Assembly: GCF_017255295.1 (NCBI RefSeq)
Contig: NZ_JAFKDE010000014.1
Coordinates: 27,620 to 91,619, forward strand
Direction of reading: 5' to 3'
Length of the DNA: 64,000 nucleotides
Source of the DNA: Nitratireductor aquimarinus
Lineage (GTDB): Bacteria; Pseudomonadota; Alphaproteobacteria; Rhizobiales; Rhizobiaceae
Part shown: positions 36,783 through 45,714 of the stretch, piece after piece
How positions within the stretch are numbered: position 1 is the stretch's first letter
Layout of the letters: each line of letters opens with the position of its first letter
Notes under the pieces: generated by a model
Told to the model about the DNA's origin: nothing
Databases searched by the model: none
The model's input: only the letters and a program-made list of their open reading frames with translations
Position numbers and translations under genes: made by a program

Positions 36783-37505
36783 TCAGGCGCAAACCACGCA
36801 GCCGGCACTCTTTTCGCGAGGGTAGTTGTAGGAATTCACTTTCGACGTCGTGTAACCTGCAACGACAAGCGCTTCGGCAAGCTTCATTGCCGCCGTCACA
36901 CCATCGATCACGGGCACGCCCGATACCTCCGTCAGCCGGTCACAAAGTGTGCTCATGCCAGCACAACCCAGGATAACCGCTTCGGCACCATCCTCCAGGG
37001 TGGATCGCTCAATCTCCCGGAGGAGCAGCGCTTCTGCCTCAACCGGACTTTCCTCCAGGCTCAGGACCGGCAAGTTTATGGATCGCACCTTGCGGCAATG
37101 GCGATCAGCACCGTATGCGCTGACCAGTTCCTCAATAATGGGAACTGAGCGCGGCAAAGTGGTGATGACCGAGAAGCGCCTGCTGATGGTCATCGCGACC
37201 TGCACCGCAGCCTGACAGATGCCCAGGACCGGGCCTCGCGCAACTTCACGGGCTGCATGCAGGCCCGGATCGTCGAAACAGGCGATTATGTAGGCATCCA
37301 CCCCCAAAGCCTCGCCCCTGATAATTTCGGACAGCAGACCGGGAACGGCCATGGCCTCGTCGGCGCCGCCCTCGATGCTCAATGGCGTATCGAGCGGGTT
37401 GACGGCGGAAACCTGCGTATCCGCATTCTTGACGACCAGCGCGCGCTCCAGAGCCTGTCTGGTCATCGACGCCGTGGAGTTTGGATTGATGATGCGAATA
37501 TGCAT
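36783..37505 (-). CDS. Asp/Glu/hydantoin racemase family protein, hydantoin-racemase-like
   Basis: A 240-residue cytoplasmic enzyme. It starts MHIRIINPNST and has SIEGGADEA, the first catalytic cysteine C76 in IIACFDDPG and the second C181 in ILGCAGM, both in the positions used by cofactor-independent racemases. VRSINLPVLSLEE and PVIDGVTAAMKLAEALV fit hydantoin and allantoin racemases best. These enzymes interconvert D- and L-5-substituted hydantoins or allantoin. The gene starts 21 bases after the flavin-reductase-like gene and forms an operon with it. It points to a cyclic ureide as substrate of the neighbouring catabolic block. Confidence 0.82.
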   Translation of the reverse strand: MHIRIINPNSTASMTRQALERALVVKNADTQVSAVNPLDTPLSIEGGADEAMAVPGLLSEIIRGEALGVDAYIIACFDDPGLHAAREVARGPVLGICQAAVQVAMTISRRFSVITTLPRSVPIIEELVSAYGADRHCRKVRSINLPVLSLEESPVEAEALLLREIERSTLEDGAEAVILGCAGMSTLCDRLTEVSGVPVIDGVTAAMKLAEALVVAGYTTSKVNSYNYPREKSAGCVVCA

Positions 37506-37526
37506 TACGGCAACCTTCGGAAGGGA

Positions 37527-38177
37527 TTAATCGCAAGGCGGTTTTGAAAAGTCGTCAATGTCTGGCGCCTTCAAAACGAACTGACGATCGGAAACGATGT
37601 AATTATCGGCATGGAGGCGGGCGATGGGTTGATATCGTTCCGGGTCCACATAGCGGCTTTCGGCGTCGAGACAGTCCTGGCGCACATGCATGTGAACAAC
37701 CTCGCCCAGAACGAGCGTACGCCGGGGATAGTCGATCAGACGCTCCACCCGGCATTCGAAAACGCACGGCGCCTCCTGCGCGTAGCTCGCCTCCACCTTG
37801 CGGCATTCAACCGCCGTAAGCCCGGAGACCTCCAGCTCATCCACCCCGCTTTCAAAGCCCAGGCCACAGACCAGCATCTGCCGGGAAATGGCCATATCCA
37901 CCATATTGACAGCAAAAGCGCCGGTGCGGCGGATGTTGACCATCGTGTCCTTCTCCGCCCCGCCAAGGCGCGGCTGAATGCCCAGCACGACAATGGCCGG
38001 ATCGTGCGAGAAGACATTGAAGAAGCTCATGGGAGCGGCATTGTTGCGCCCCGTTTCAGAGCGGGTCGAGACCAGCGCGATCGGTCGCGGCCCAATGAAA
38101 TTCGTCAGCAGCCGGTAACGGCTCTGCGGCTCCAACTGCTCGAAATCAAATTCCATACCGTTCTCGATGGGTGTCAT
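37527..38177 (-). CDS. flavin-reductase-like FMN-binding protein
   Basis: A 216-residue protein of the flavin reductase-like split-barrel family. The core motif PRPIALVSTRSETGRNNAAP and SFFNVFSHDPAIV match the FMN-binding region, and FAVNMVDMAISRQM the following helix. Such proteins reduce FMN for a partner monooxygenase or bind it for another purpose; no oxygenase gene lies nearby. The ATG at 38177 is 23 bases from the ATTGTnnACAAT palindrome; a second ATG lies at codon 8. It is the first gene of a two-gene operon with the racemase and divergent from the GntR gene. Confidence 0.8.
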   Translation of the reverse strand: MTPIENGMEFDFEQLEPQSRYRLLTNFIGPRPIALVSTRSETGRNNAAPMSFFNVFSHDPAIVVLGIQPRLGGAEKDTMVNIRRTGAFAVNMVDMAISRQMLVCGLGFESGVDELEVSGLTAVECRKVEASYAQEAPCVFECRVERLIDYPRRTLVLGEVVHMHVRQDCLDAESRYVDPERYQPIARLHADNYIVSDRQFVLKAPDIDDFSKPPCD

Positions 38178-38200
38178 TATAATCTACAATATCATCCAAC

Positions 38201-38212
38201 ATTGTTGACAAT
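38201..38212. promoter_or_regulatory. operator candidate A, ATTGTTGACAAT
   Basis: A perfect inverted repeat ATTGT/ACAAT with a two-base centre, in the divergent gap between the flavin-reductase-like gene and the GntR gene. It is followed on the + strand by AT, as at the other two copies (47586-47597 and 49372-49383). A further ACAAT half lies at 38186-38190. Confidence 0.7.
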
Positions 38213-38291
38213 ATTGCAATGAAAAACACGCTCACAAGTTGACTTTTTGCTCCGCATCACGCTTGTCTACCCGCACAATGGAGGGAGCGGC

Positions 38292-38969
38292 ATGAGTGAG
38301 CAGACTGGAGTATCGACGCATCAGATCGTTGAACGGATCTGGCTGTCGATCGCCGAGCGCAGACTGCGGCCCGGCGTTCAGTTGAAAGAAGGTCAACTGG
38401 CTTCGATCTTCAGCGTAAGCCGTGCCCGCATTCGCCAGGCGTTGACGCTTCTGGAGCGTGACGGGCTTGTGACGATCATCCCCAACCGGGGGGCGTTCGT
38501 CTACAAACCGACCGTAGACGAAGCCAAAGACGTCTTCTTCATACGCCGCACCGTCGAGCACCGGATCGTCGAACGGCTTTGCAGCCACATCAGCAAGGCC
38601 GACACCAAGCGCCTGCGCGACCACGTCGCCCTGGAGCGCGAAGCGAATGCAAAGGACCAGACGACGGATATCATCAAACTGTCTGGCGGCTTTCACTTGC
38701 TGCTTGCCGAAATCACCGGCTCTGACTTTCTCTTCACGACCATGCGGGACCTCATTGCTCGGTCCTCGCTGATAACTGCCGTCTACCGCAACACCTCCCG
38801 TTTCAATTGCGGCCCGGACGAACATATCGAGATCGTGAAGGCCATTTCGAAAGGTGACACCCGCAAGGCCTCTGACCTGATGGGGCATCATCTGGAACAC
38901 GTCGAATCCGAACTCGACCTGACTGAGATCCGCGACCTGTCACACGATCTGAAAGCTGCCCTTTCATAA
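38292..38969 (+). CDS. GntR-family regulator, FCD subgroup, probable regulator of the amidohydrolase/ABC block
   Basis: A 225-residue regulator. The winged helix runs over residues about 8-75 with IFSVSRARIRQALTLLERDG as recognition region and NRGAFVYKP as wing. The remainder is the helical FCD domain (FIRRTVEHRIVERLC and near the C-terminus DTRKASDLMGHHLEHVE). GGAGGG upstream fixes the start at 38292. It is divergent from the flavin-reductase-like/racemase operon with candidate operator A between them. The same palindrome lies in front of both binding-protein genes 9-11 kb away, so this is the best candidate for the common repressor. Confidence 0.9.
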   Translation: MSEQTGVSTHQIVERIWLSIAERRLRPGVQLKEGQLASIFSVSRARIRQALTLLERDGLVTIIPNRGAFVYKPTVDEAKDVFFIRRTVEHRIVERLCSHISKADTKRLRDHVALEREANAKDQTTDIIKLSGGFHLLLAEITGSDFLFTTMRDLIARSSLITAVYRNTSRFNCGPDEHIEIVKAISKGDTRKASDLMGHHLEHVESELDLTEIRDLSHDLKAALS

Positions 38970-39022
38970 TTCACCGCACGGATCGCCCTGCTCCCGCGGA
39001 CCGCGCAGCAGGGGCTTCCCCT

Positions 39023-40003
39023 CTACTCCTCAACATCGACCATATGGCAGGCTATGCGCGCTCCGCTCGAAGAGGTCCTGATCTTCGGGGCCTCGCTTGA
39101 GCACCGGGCGGTCGCAAGCGGGCAGCGCGGGTGAAACGTGCAGCCGGACGGCGGGTTGAGAGGGCTTGGCACCTCGCCATTGGCCGGCTCGCGATCCCGG
39201 TTCGGGGTTCGCACGTTCGGGATCGTCTGCAACAGAAGCTGCGTGTAGGGATGCAGGGGGCGCGCGAAAATTTCTTCCGTATCGCCCTCCTCCACGATGC
39301 GCCCCAGATACATCACGGCCACCCGGTCGGACATATGATGGACCACACTCATATCGTGGCTGATGAACAGGTAAGTCAGCCCCAGCCGATCCTGCAACTC
39401 GCGCATCAGGTTCAGAACCTGCGCCTGCACCGAAACATCGAGTGCCGATGTCGGCTCGTCGCAGACCAGAAATTCGGGCTCACTTGCAAGCGCACGTGCA
39501 ATGGAGATGCGCTGCCGCTGGCCGCCGGAAAACTCATGCGGGTACTTTTCGCCATCCGACGGTGAAAGACCGACAATCCGCAGGAGTTCCTCAACACGCT
39601 CGGTGATTTCCGCAGCGCCGGTGCGCAGCTTCAGTTCCCGCAACGGCTCCGCAATGATGTTCTTCACCGACCAGCGTGGATTGAGCGAGGCGTAGGGATC
39701 CTGAAAGATCATCTGCGCTCTGAGGGTCTTTCCATCGCGCCCATTGGCAAAGTTCAGATCGCCGGCGCTCGGTCTGTAAAGACCGGTGACCAGACGGGCG
39801 ACCGTCGACTTTCCGCACCCGCTTTCGCCAACAATCGCAAGGCAGCCGCCGGCGGGCACACTGAAACTCACATCATCGACCGCCTGTAGCAATTGCCGTG
39901 GCTTGCGCTCCACAACCCGGTTGAGCCAGGGAGCCGAAACATCGAAGGTTTTGGTCAGCCGCGAGACCGTCAGTGCGGCCGTTTCGCCCGTTTGCATCGT
40001 CAT
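39023..40003 (-). CDS. ABC transporter ATPase, DppF type
   Basis: A 326-residue ATPase with Walker A GESGCGKST, signature FSGGQRQRISIARAL, Walker B FLVCDEPTSALDVSVQAQ and switch FISHDMSVV. The C-terminal CTFHPRCPLATARC segment marks the peptide-transporter subgroup. The ATG at 40003 overlaps the stop of the DppD-type gene (ATGA). It ends the long leftward operon that starts with the binding proteins. The tail contains an SSG-rich stretch and no other domain. Confidence 0.92.
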   Translation of the reverse strand: MTMQTGETAALTVSRLTKTFDVSAPWLNRVVERKPRQLLQAVDDVSFSVPAGGCLAIVGESGCGKSTVARLVTGLYRPSAGDLNFANGRDGKTLRAQMIFQDPYASLNPRWSVKNIIAEPLRELKLRTGAAEITERVEELLRIVGLSPSDGEKYPHEFSGGQRQRISIARALASEPEFLVCDEPTSALDVSVQAQVLNLMRELQDRLGLTYLFISHDMSVVHHMSDRVAVMYLGRIVEEGDTEEIFARPLHPYTQLLLQTIPNVRTPNRDREPANGEVPSPLNPPSGCTFHPRCPLATARCSSEAPKIRTSSSGARIACHMVDVEE

Positions 40004-40983
40004 GCGGTTCCTCCCGCGTTGAGCCAGCAGGCGCTTGCGCCTTCGCCTGCAAAAGTGAGTTCGGGCCGTTCCTTCAGGCAACGCGGGCCGGCATGGCTGC
40101 AGCGCGGGCTGAAGGCACAGCCGATCGGGATCGCATCCAGACGCGGCATGGAGCCGTCGATCTGGCTCAGTTTCTCCACGCGACCGTCAAGAGAGGGGAT
40201 CGACGCCATCAGGCCCTGCGTATAAGGGTGACGCGGAGCGTGGAGCACCTGCTCCACCGGGCCAAGCTCGATGAGACGCCCGGCATACATGACCGCAACA
40301 CGGTCTGCCGCCTCGGCGATGACGCCCATATCATGGGTCACGAGCATCACGGCCGTCTGCTTCTCCTTGCAGAGCTTGCGCAAAAGGGAAATCACCTGCG
40401 CCTGGATGGAAACATCGAGCGCCGTCGTCGGCTCATCGGCGATCACCAGCTTCGGCGACGCCGCCAATGCAAGCGCAATAACGACACGCTGCCGCATGCC
40501 CCCGGAGAACTGATGCGGATACTGCTTGACCCGCTCTTCCGGTGAGGGGATGCCGACATCCCGCAGAAGCTGGATTGCACGCAGTTTCGCCTCACGCTTC
40601 GAAACAGGCAGATGCTGGCGGATCGTCTCCCCCAGTTGCGCGCCAACGGTGAACAGCGGGTTGAGCGAGGTCAGGGGATCCTGGAAGATCGCACCGATTT
40701 CACGGCCGCGTATCTGCTCCATCGCCTGGTCGTTCAACTGATCAATGCGCCGTCCTGCGAGCCAGATTTCCCCGCCGGAAATATGACCGGGACGTTCCAG
40801 CAGCCCCTGGATCGCCAGGCCCGTCATGGACTTGCCGGCACCCGATTCACCGACCACGCCCAATATCTCACCCGCCTTGATGGAAAGCGAAACGTCCGAC
40901 AATGCGGTTACGCTTCCCCGGCGGCCAGGAAACTCGACCCGCAACTCGCGAACATCGATGACTGGTTTGTCCGCTTCACCCAT
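40000..40983 (-). CDS. ABC transporter ATPase, DppD type
   Basis: A 327-residue ATPase. Walker A GESGAGKS, signature FSGGMRQRVVIALAL, Walker B LVIADEPTTALDVSIQAQ and switch LVTHDMGVI are intact. CAFSPRCSHAGPRC is the family C-terminal segment. Its start overlaps the stop of the amidohydrolase gene before it by eight bases, so the two are coupled. It pairs with the DppF-type ATPase downstream to drive the two permeases at 43692-45653. Confidence 0.92.
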   Translation of the reverse strand: MGEADKPVIDVRELRVEFPGRRGSVTALSDVSLSIKAGEILGVVGESGAGKSMTGLAIQGLLERPGHISGGEIWLAGRRIDQLNDQAMEQIRGREIGAIFQDPLTSLNPLFTVGAQLGETIRQHLPVSKREAKLRAIQLLRDVGIPSPEERVKQYPHQFSGGMRQRVVIALALAASPKLVIADEPTTALDVSIQAQVISLLRKLCKEKQTAVMLVTHDMGVIAEAADRVAVMYAGRLIELGPVEQVLHAPRHPYTQGLMASIPSLDGRVEKLSQIDGSMPRLDAIPIGCAFSPRCSHAGPRCLKERPELTFAGEGASACWLNAGGTA

Positions 40984-42493
40984 GATCTTCCACCTCTATC
41001 GGATAGCTAGGGGGAAATATCTCGGAGACCGCTGGATGCCCCCAGCTTCGCTCCGGATATTTGGCGATGAGCCCGTCGTACTGCGCCTGCGCACGGGCGC
41101 GCGCCGCCTGCATGTCGATCCCGGCAACGGCGCGGTTCCACATGGAGACACGCCCGTCCACGAAGACCGCCTGCGTGACCTTGCCCGAACCGCCGGTCAC
41201 AAGGGTTGTGATCGGGTCGACCGAGGGCGCCATGGCCGTGTCGTCAAGCCGGAAGACGGCGATATCCGCGCGTGCGCCGGCCGAGAGATGCCCGATGTCG
41301 TCGCGGCCAAGCGCTTTTGCACCGCCGAGTGTCGCAGCGTCGAAAAGGTCCGCGCAGCGCACCCGATCAGGCGCACCGTCACTCATTCGGCAGGTGATGA
41401 GGCCGACCAGGAGATTCATCAGCATGTCGGGCGGGGCAGTGTCGGTTCCCATGGCGATGTTGATGCCGCGCGCGCGGCACTTCGAGAATGAGTTGAGCGC
41501 GCCACCGCTGCGGCCGGAAACCAGCGGGCAATGGACGATGGAAACGCCGTTGTCCGTGTAGAGCGCCAGATCCTCATCGGTGGCGTTTGTGGCATGCGGT
41601 GCGATCATTCTTTCACTCAAGAGACCGACCTTCGCCAGCCAGACCGGCGCCGTGCTGCCATGCAGCGCCCGCACCGTGTCGACCTCCATCGTGCCCTGCG
41701 CCATGTGCAGGCGGAACCGGCAATCCAGATCGCGTGCGGCAGCATCCGTCCGCTTCAACAGGTCGAGTGTGCAGGTTTCCACGCGATCAGGCGCAAGCAT
41801 GCCGCGAACCAGATCGCCATGACGCCCGTTCTGGCGTTCGATATAGGCGATTGCGTCGCGCAGTCCCTGAAAGCCGCGCTCCTCGTCGAAGACGGGAACG
41901 ATCTTGTCCGGGCTTTCAAGAACCATGCCGCCGGAGCGATATGCGGGGCTCAGATAGACGCGCATGCCAAGATCGCCGGCGGCGTCTGCCGCGGCATCGA
42001 ACTCGGCGACGGTCTCGCCCCATTCACGGTAGAAGAGCGAGGCGATGGGTGCAGCCGTGGTTATGCCGTTCTGGAGAAGCTGCCCGAATGCAAAGCGCTT
42101 CTGAAACGCCAGTTCTTCGGCTGAGTACATCTCATAAGGCCCGGCTTCCACATAGGACCGAGGCCAGACGCGGCCCTTTGCCCAGCCGGGATGATGATCG
42201 ATGCCCAGGATCGTCGTGTCGAGATCCGAAAGCGCATCGAGATCGATGAAACCAGGGCTGATGAGCGCCTCGCCGAAATCGATCCGGCGGGCGACCGTAC
42301 CGGGAAATCCATGCCCGACAAAGAGTATCTTGCCGCCTTCGATCACCACTTCGCCATCGCGCAGAAGACGGTGGCTACCATCCCTGTGCCCGACGACCCA
42401 CCGCGCGGTGAGAAGCGTTGGACCTTCAGGCCGGTGGCCCAACGGCAAATCCTGGGGCAGACCTTCAGGCCGTTCTTGAGACGTGGGGCTCAT
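40976..42493 (-). CDS. amidohydrolase-superfamily protein lacking the HxH metal motif
   Basis: A 505-residue protein of the chlorohydrolase/deaminase branch. The first-strand region that normally reads PGLIDAHTH is PGFIDLDALSDLD here, so both HxH histidines are replaced (D86 and L88). Later metal positions look present: FRLHMAQGTMEVD, IAPHATNATDEDL and the aspartate in AMGTDTAPPD. The enzyme may bind metal differently, use a single metal ion with other ligands, or be inactive. The start at 42493 overlaps the stop of the neighbouring deaminase-like gene by one base. It lies in the ABC operon, between the second amidohydrolase and the ATPase genes. Substrate unknown. Confidence 0.82.
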   Translation of the reverse strand: MSPTSQERPEGLPQDLPLGHRPEGPTLLTARWVVGHRDGSHRLLRDGEVVIEGGKILFVGHGFPGTVARRIDFGEALISPGFIDLDALSDLDTTILGIDHHPGWAKGRVWPRSYVEAGPYEMYSAEELAFQKRFAFGQLLQNGITTAAPIASLFYREWGETVAEFDAAADAAGDLGMRVYLSPAYRSGGMVLESPDKIVPVFDEERGFQGLRDAIAYIERQNGRHGDLVRGMLAPDRVETCTLDLLKRTDAAARDLDCRFRLHMAQGTMEVDTVRALHGSTAPVWLAKVGLLSERMIAPHATNATDEDLALYTDNGVSIVHCPLVSGRSGGALNSFSKCRARGINIAMGTDTAPPDMLMNLLVGLITCRMSDGAPDRVRCADLFDAATLGGAKALGRDDIGHLSAGARADIAVFRLDDTAMAPSVDPITTLVTGGSGKVTQAVFVDGRVSMWNRAVAGIDMQAARARAQAQYDGLIAKYPERSWGHPAVSEIFPPSYPIEVEDHG

Positions 42494-43686
42494 CAAGGCA
42501 TCTCCACCAGCGCTTTACCATCACGCGCGGTTACGCGACCGCCTTTCACCACCATCGGGCGCGGCGCGGTTTCCACAACCGCATGAGCGAGCGTTTCGCC
42601 GGCAACGAGCGTGAAATCCGCAACGCAGCCTTCGGCAAGGCCATACCCGTCGATGCCCATCACATCGGCCCCGCCCTGCGAGACGATGTGCAGTACATGC
42701 TCCAGTTCAATGTCGGAGCGCACGCCGTTTTTCATGCCGATCACCCGCGCGCGGTCCATCATGTCGGGTTGCCCCCATGGCCCCCAGGTGTCGCGAATGC
42801 CGTCGCAACCGGCGGCAACGCGCACCCCGGCCGCCTTGAGCTGACGAATTGAGGGCACCGTGGCGGATGGCGCGCCGGTGGTGACGATGGCGACATCGAG
42901 CGCTGCGATCTCCTCTATCAGGCGGCCGACGCGCAGATGATCGTTCATGCCCAGTGCGAAGGCGTGGCTGATCGCAACCTGGCCTTCCATGCCGTTGGCG
43001 CGTACCCGTTCGAAAATAAGCTCCATGGTGAAAGCGCCGAGCTCTCCGGCTTCGTGCAGATGGATGTCGATTGGCACCCCATGTCTGACGGCGAGTGCGA
43101 AAAGAAGATCAAGCTGCCCTTTCGGGTCGCGGTCGATGCCGCAGGGATCGATCCCGCCCAGCACTTCGCAACCCTGCTTCAGGGCTTCGTCGAGCAGTTC
43201 GGCCGTTCCCGGCATGACCATGAGCCCCGATTGCGGGAAAGCGACCACTTCGATGTCAATCACGCCGCGGAGCTTCTCACGGGTCTCCCAGATGCCCTCG
43301 ACCAGAGACAGGCCGTGGGTTGGGTCAATGTCCACATGGCTACGGATGTGCGTGCTGCCGTGCGCGACAAGGCCAATTGCATGGCGCATTGACTGGCGAT
43401 GGGGGTCGATGCCGATTTCCTTGCGGTTTTCCCGCTCGAAATCGATGCGCTCGCGCAGGATGGCGGCGCGGTTGTTGACGTGCCAGGGCATGCCCCATGT
43501 GGTCTTGTCCAGATGGGTGTGCGCATCGATCAGTCCCGGAATGACGATGGCGCCGCCACCCTCTTCTACAGGCATCCCGGCCACAGGCTCGAACTGGCCG
43601 AAACCGGCGATCCTGCCGTTCTCGATGAGGATGTCGCACGCTTCGTCAGCCAGCGGGCGAACATTGCGAAGGAGAAGGTTGGTCAT
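42493..43686 (-). CDS. cytosine-deaminase-like amidohydrolase
   Basis: A 397-residue metal-dependent amidohydrolase. The complete metal set is visible: H56 and H58 in DAHTHLDK, the histidine in IDIHLHEAGE, SHAFALG and the aspartate in AAGCDGIRDTWGPWG. HIRSHVDIDP and the GIRDTWGPWG segment are typical of cytosine deaminase and related N-heterocycle hydrolases. It could deaminate a pyrimidine-like ring or open a cyclic amide; the exact substrate cannot be read. It is the first enzyme gene after the permease genes in the ABC operon, five bases after the DppC-type gene. Confidence 0.88.
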   Translation of the reverse strand: MTNLLLRNVRPLADEACDILIENGRIAGFGQFEPVAGMPVEEGGGAIVIPGLIDAHTHLDKTTWGMPWHVNNRAAILRERIDFERENRKEIGIDPHRQSMRHAIGLVAHGSTHIRSHVDIDPTHGLSLVEGIWETREKLRGVIDIEVVAFPQSGLMVMPGTAELLDEALKQGCEVLGGIDPCGIDRDPKGQLDLLFALAVRHGVPIDIHLHEAGELGAFTMELIFERVRANGMEGQVAISHAFALGMNDHLRVGRLIEEIAALDVAIVTTGAPSATVPSIRQLKAAGVRVAAGCDGIRDTWGPWGQPDMMDRARVIGMKNGVRSDIELEHVLHIVSQGGADVMGIDGYGLAEGCVADFTLVAGETLAHAVVETAPRPMVVKGGRVTARDGKALVEMP

Positions 43687-43691
43687 GGATG

Positions 43692-44672
43692 CTACCTGAG
43701 TTTTGGATTGAGGGCGTCACGGAGCCAGTCGCCGAGCACGTTGACCGAGACGACCAGAAGACAGAGCTGGACCACGGGGAACAGCACGATCCACCAGGAA
43801 CCGGAGAACAGGTACTGGTTGCCGATACGGATCAGTGTGCCCAGCGAAGGCTGGCTGGGTGGCATGCCGATGCCGAGGAAAGAAAGAGTCGCTTCGGTCA
43901 GGATCGCCATGCCGAAGTTAAGCGTCGCCGCGACCAGAATGGGGGTAAGTGTGTTGGGCAGGATGTGTTTGACCATGATGCGGCGGGCGGGAACACCGAT
44001 CAGCCTGGCCGCCTGCACATAATCCTTGCCCGCCTCGACGATGGCCTGAGCGCGCGCCGTGCGCGCATACTGTACCCAGGCGGACAGTGCGATTGCGAAG
44101 ATGAGCACCGCAGACGCGCCGATCTCGCGCAGAGAAAGCGGCAACATCTGCCGGATCACGGCCGAGACCAGAATGGCGACCAGGATTGTGGGCAGCGAAA
44201 GCGTTATGTCGCCGAACCGCATCAGCAGATTGTCGATGAAGCCACCGAAATAGCCGGAAATCAGACCAGCGCTCATTCCGATCAGGAGCGACAGCGCAAC
44301 GGAGCCGACGCCGATGATGATCGAGATGCGCGTTCCGTAAAGGATCGCCGAGAGCATGTCGCGCCCCTGCGTATCCGTTCCGAGAAGGTAGGGCCACTCG
44401 CTGCCCGCCTCCCAGATCGGCGGAAGCTCTGCTTTCCACATGTCGAGCTGGGCACCATCATAGGGGTTCTGCGGCGCGATGAGCGGCGCGAAAACGGCCG
44501 TCAGCACAAGGATCGCCAGAAGCGCGGCGCTGACCATAGCCGCCTTGCTGTGAGTGAAGGACCACCAGACCGCGCTGTCACGCATGCGCGAGAACATTGA
44601 GCGTCGCGCTGTCTTAACCGGCGCCACTGGTTTCGATACTTCGGAAATCTGCTGTGTGGACATCGAACTCAT
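43692..44672 (-). CDS. ABC transporter permease, DppC type
   Basis: A 326-residue inner-membrane permease. After a 35-residue cytoplasmic tail come helices such as AAMVSALLAILVLTAVFAP, then GTDTQGRDMLSAILYGTR, a hallmark of DppC. The EAA loop is YVQAARLIGVPARRIMVKH. Two ATGs (44672 and 44663) could start it, and the second has better spacing from GAAGAGA. It lies 12 bases after the DppB-type gene. Confidence 0.92.
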   Translation of the reverse strand: MSSMSTQQISEVSKPVAPVKTARRSMFSRMRDSAVWWSFTHSKAAMVSAALLAILVLTAVFAPLIAPQNPYDGAQLDMWKAELPPIWEAGSEWPYLLGTDTQGRDMLSAILYGTRISIIIGVGSVALSLLIGMSAGLISGYFGGFIDNLLMRFGDITLSLPTILVAILVSAVIRQMLPLSLREIGASAVLIFAIALSAWVQYARTARAQAIVEAGKDYVQAARLIGVPARRIMVKHILPNTLTPILVAATLNFGMAILTEATLSFLGIGMPPSQPSLGTLIRIGNQYLFSGSWWIVLFPVVQLCLLVVSVNVLGDWLRDALNPKLR

Positions 44673-44684
44673 CTCTTCGTTCGT

Positions 44685-45653
44685 TCACTGCGCGGTGCGC
44701 AGGCGTGGGTCGATTACCGCATAGGCAATGTCCACTGCGGTGTTCAGGAGGACAAAGATGAAGGCGATGATGCACAGATACGCGGCCATCACGGGGATAT
44801 CGAGGAATGTCACCGCCTGGATGAACAGGAGCCCCATTCCCGGCCACTGGAAGACAGTCTCGGTGATGAGCGCGAAAGCGATCAGCGAACCGATGTTCAT
44901 GGCCGTCATCGTCACCACTGGCATCAGGCAATTGCGCAGCGCGTGGCGAAAATAGATGCGCCAGCGTGGAATGCCGCGGGCGCGGGCGAATTTGACATAG
45001 TCGGAGCGCAGCACTTCCAGCATTTCGGCGCGCACGAGGCGCATCACCAGTGTGACCTGATAAAGCGAAAGGGAAAGCGCCGGCAGCAACAGCGCGGCAC
45101 GGCCCGAAGGCGTGAGCAGGCCCGTGGACCACCACCCGATCTGCACAACCTCGCCGCGCCCGAAGGCGGGCAGCCAGCCAAGAACGACCGAGAACACCAG
45201 GATCAGGACGATGCCAACCACGAAGCTTGGCAACGACACCCCGATGATGGACACGAACTGCAAACTCTCCGAATACCATTGCCCGCGTTTGATCGCCGTC
45301 AAAACGCCAAGGGGTATGCCCACGAGCAGGGAAATCAGCGTCGCAAGAAAAACGAGTTCGAGCGTGGCCGGAAAGCGTTCGGCAATGAGCTTCAGGACAT
45401 CCTGCCCGTTGCGGTAGGAAATGCCGAAATTGCCCTGTGCCGCGTTGACCACAAAGCGTGTGTATTGCGTCAGGACGCCGTCGTTGAGGCCAAGCCGCTC
45501 GCGCAGTTCGTCCCGGTCGGCCTGGGTCATCTGTTCGTTGGCCATCATCTCGACCGGGTCGCCCGCCAGCCGGAAGATGAGGAAGGCGAGCATGGCGACG
45601 GCAAGCATGACCATGATGGCGTTGGCCGTGCGCTTGATGATAAAAACCAGCAT
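44685..45653 (-). CDS. ABC transporter permease, DppB type
   Basis: A 322-residue permease starting MLVFIIKRTANAIMVMLAVA. It has the DppB features LAGDPVEMMANEQMTQADRD and the EAA loop DYVKFARARGIPRWRIYFRH, with about six membrane segments. It is the third gene of the leftward operon after the two binding proteins, 61 bases after the nearer one. Confidence 0.92.
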   Translation of the reverse strand: MLVFIIKRTANAIMVMLAVAMLAFLIFRLAGDPVEMMANEQMTQADRDELRERLGLNDGVLTQYTRFVVNAAQGNFGISYRNGQDVLKLIAERFPATLELVFLATLISLLVGIPLGVLTAIKRGQWYSESLQFVSIIGVSLPSFVVGIVLILVFSVVLGWLPAFGRGEVVQIGWWSTGLLTPSGRAALLLPALSLSLYQVTLVMRLVRAEMLEVLRSDYVKFARARGIPRWRIYFRHALRNCLMPVVTMTAMNIGSLIAFALITETVFQWPGMGLLFIQAVTFLDIPVMAAYLCIIAFIFVLLNTAVDIAYAVIDPRLRTAQ

Positions 45654-45714
45654 TCAGGTAACCTTTGGCTAGATCGCGGCCCGGAGGCTTGCTCCGGGCC
45701 AGCTGTCGTGGCTG

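Noticed and set aside
36494..36808. 104-codon open frame on the leftward strand upstream of metN
   Set aside because: It is rich in cysteine and proline without a pattern, overlaps the racemase 3' end and has no ribosome-binding site.
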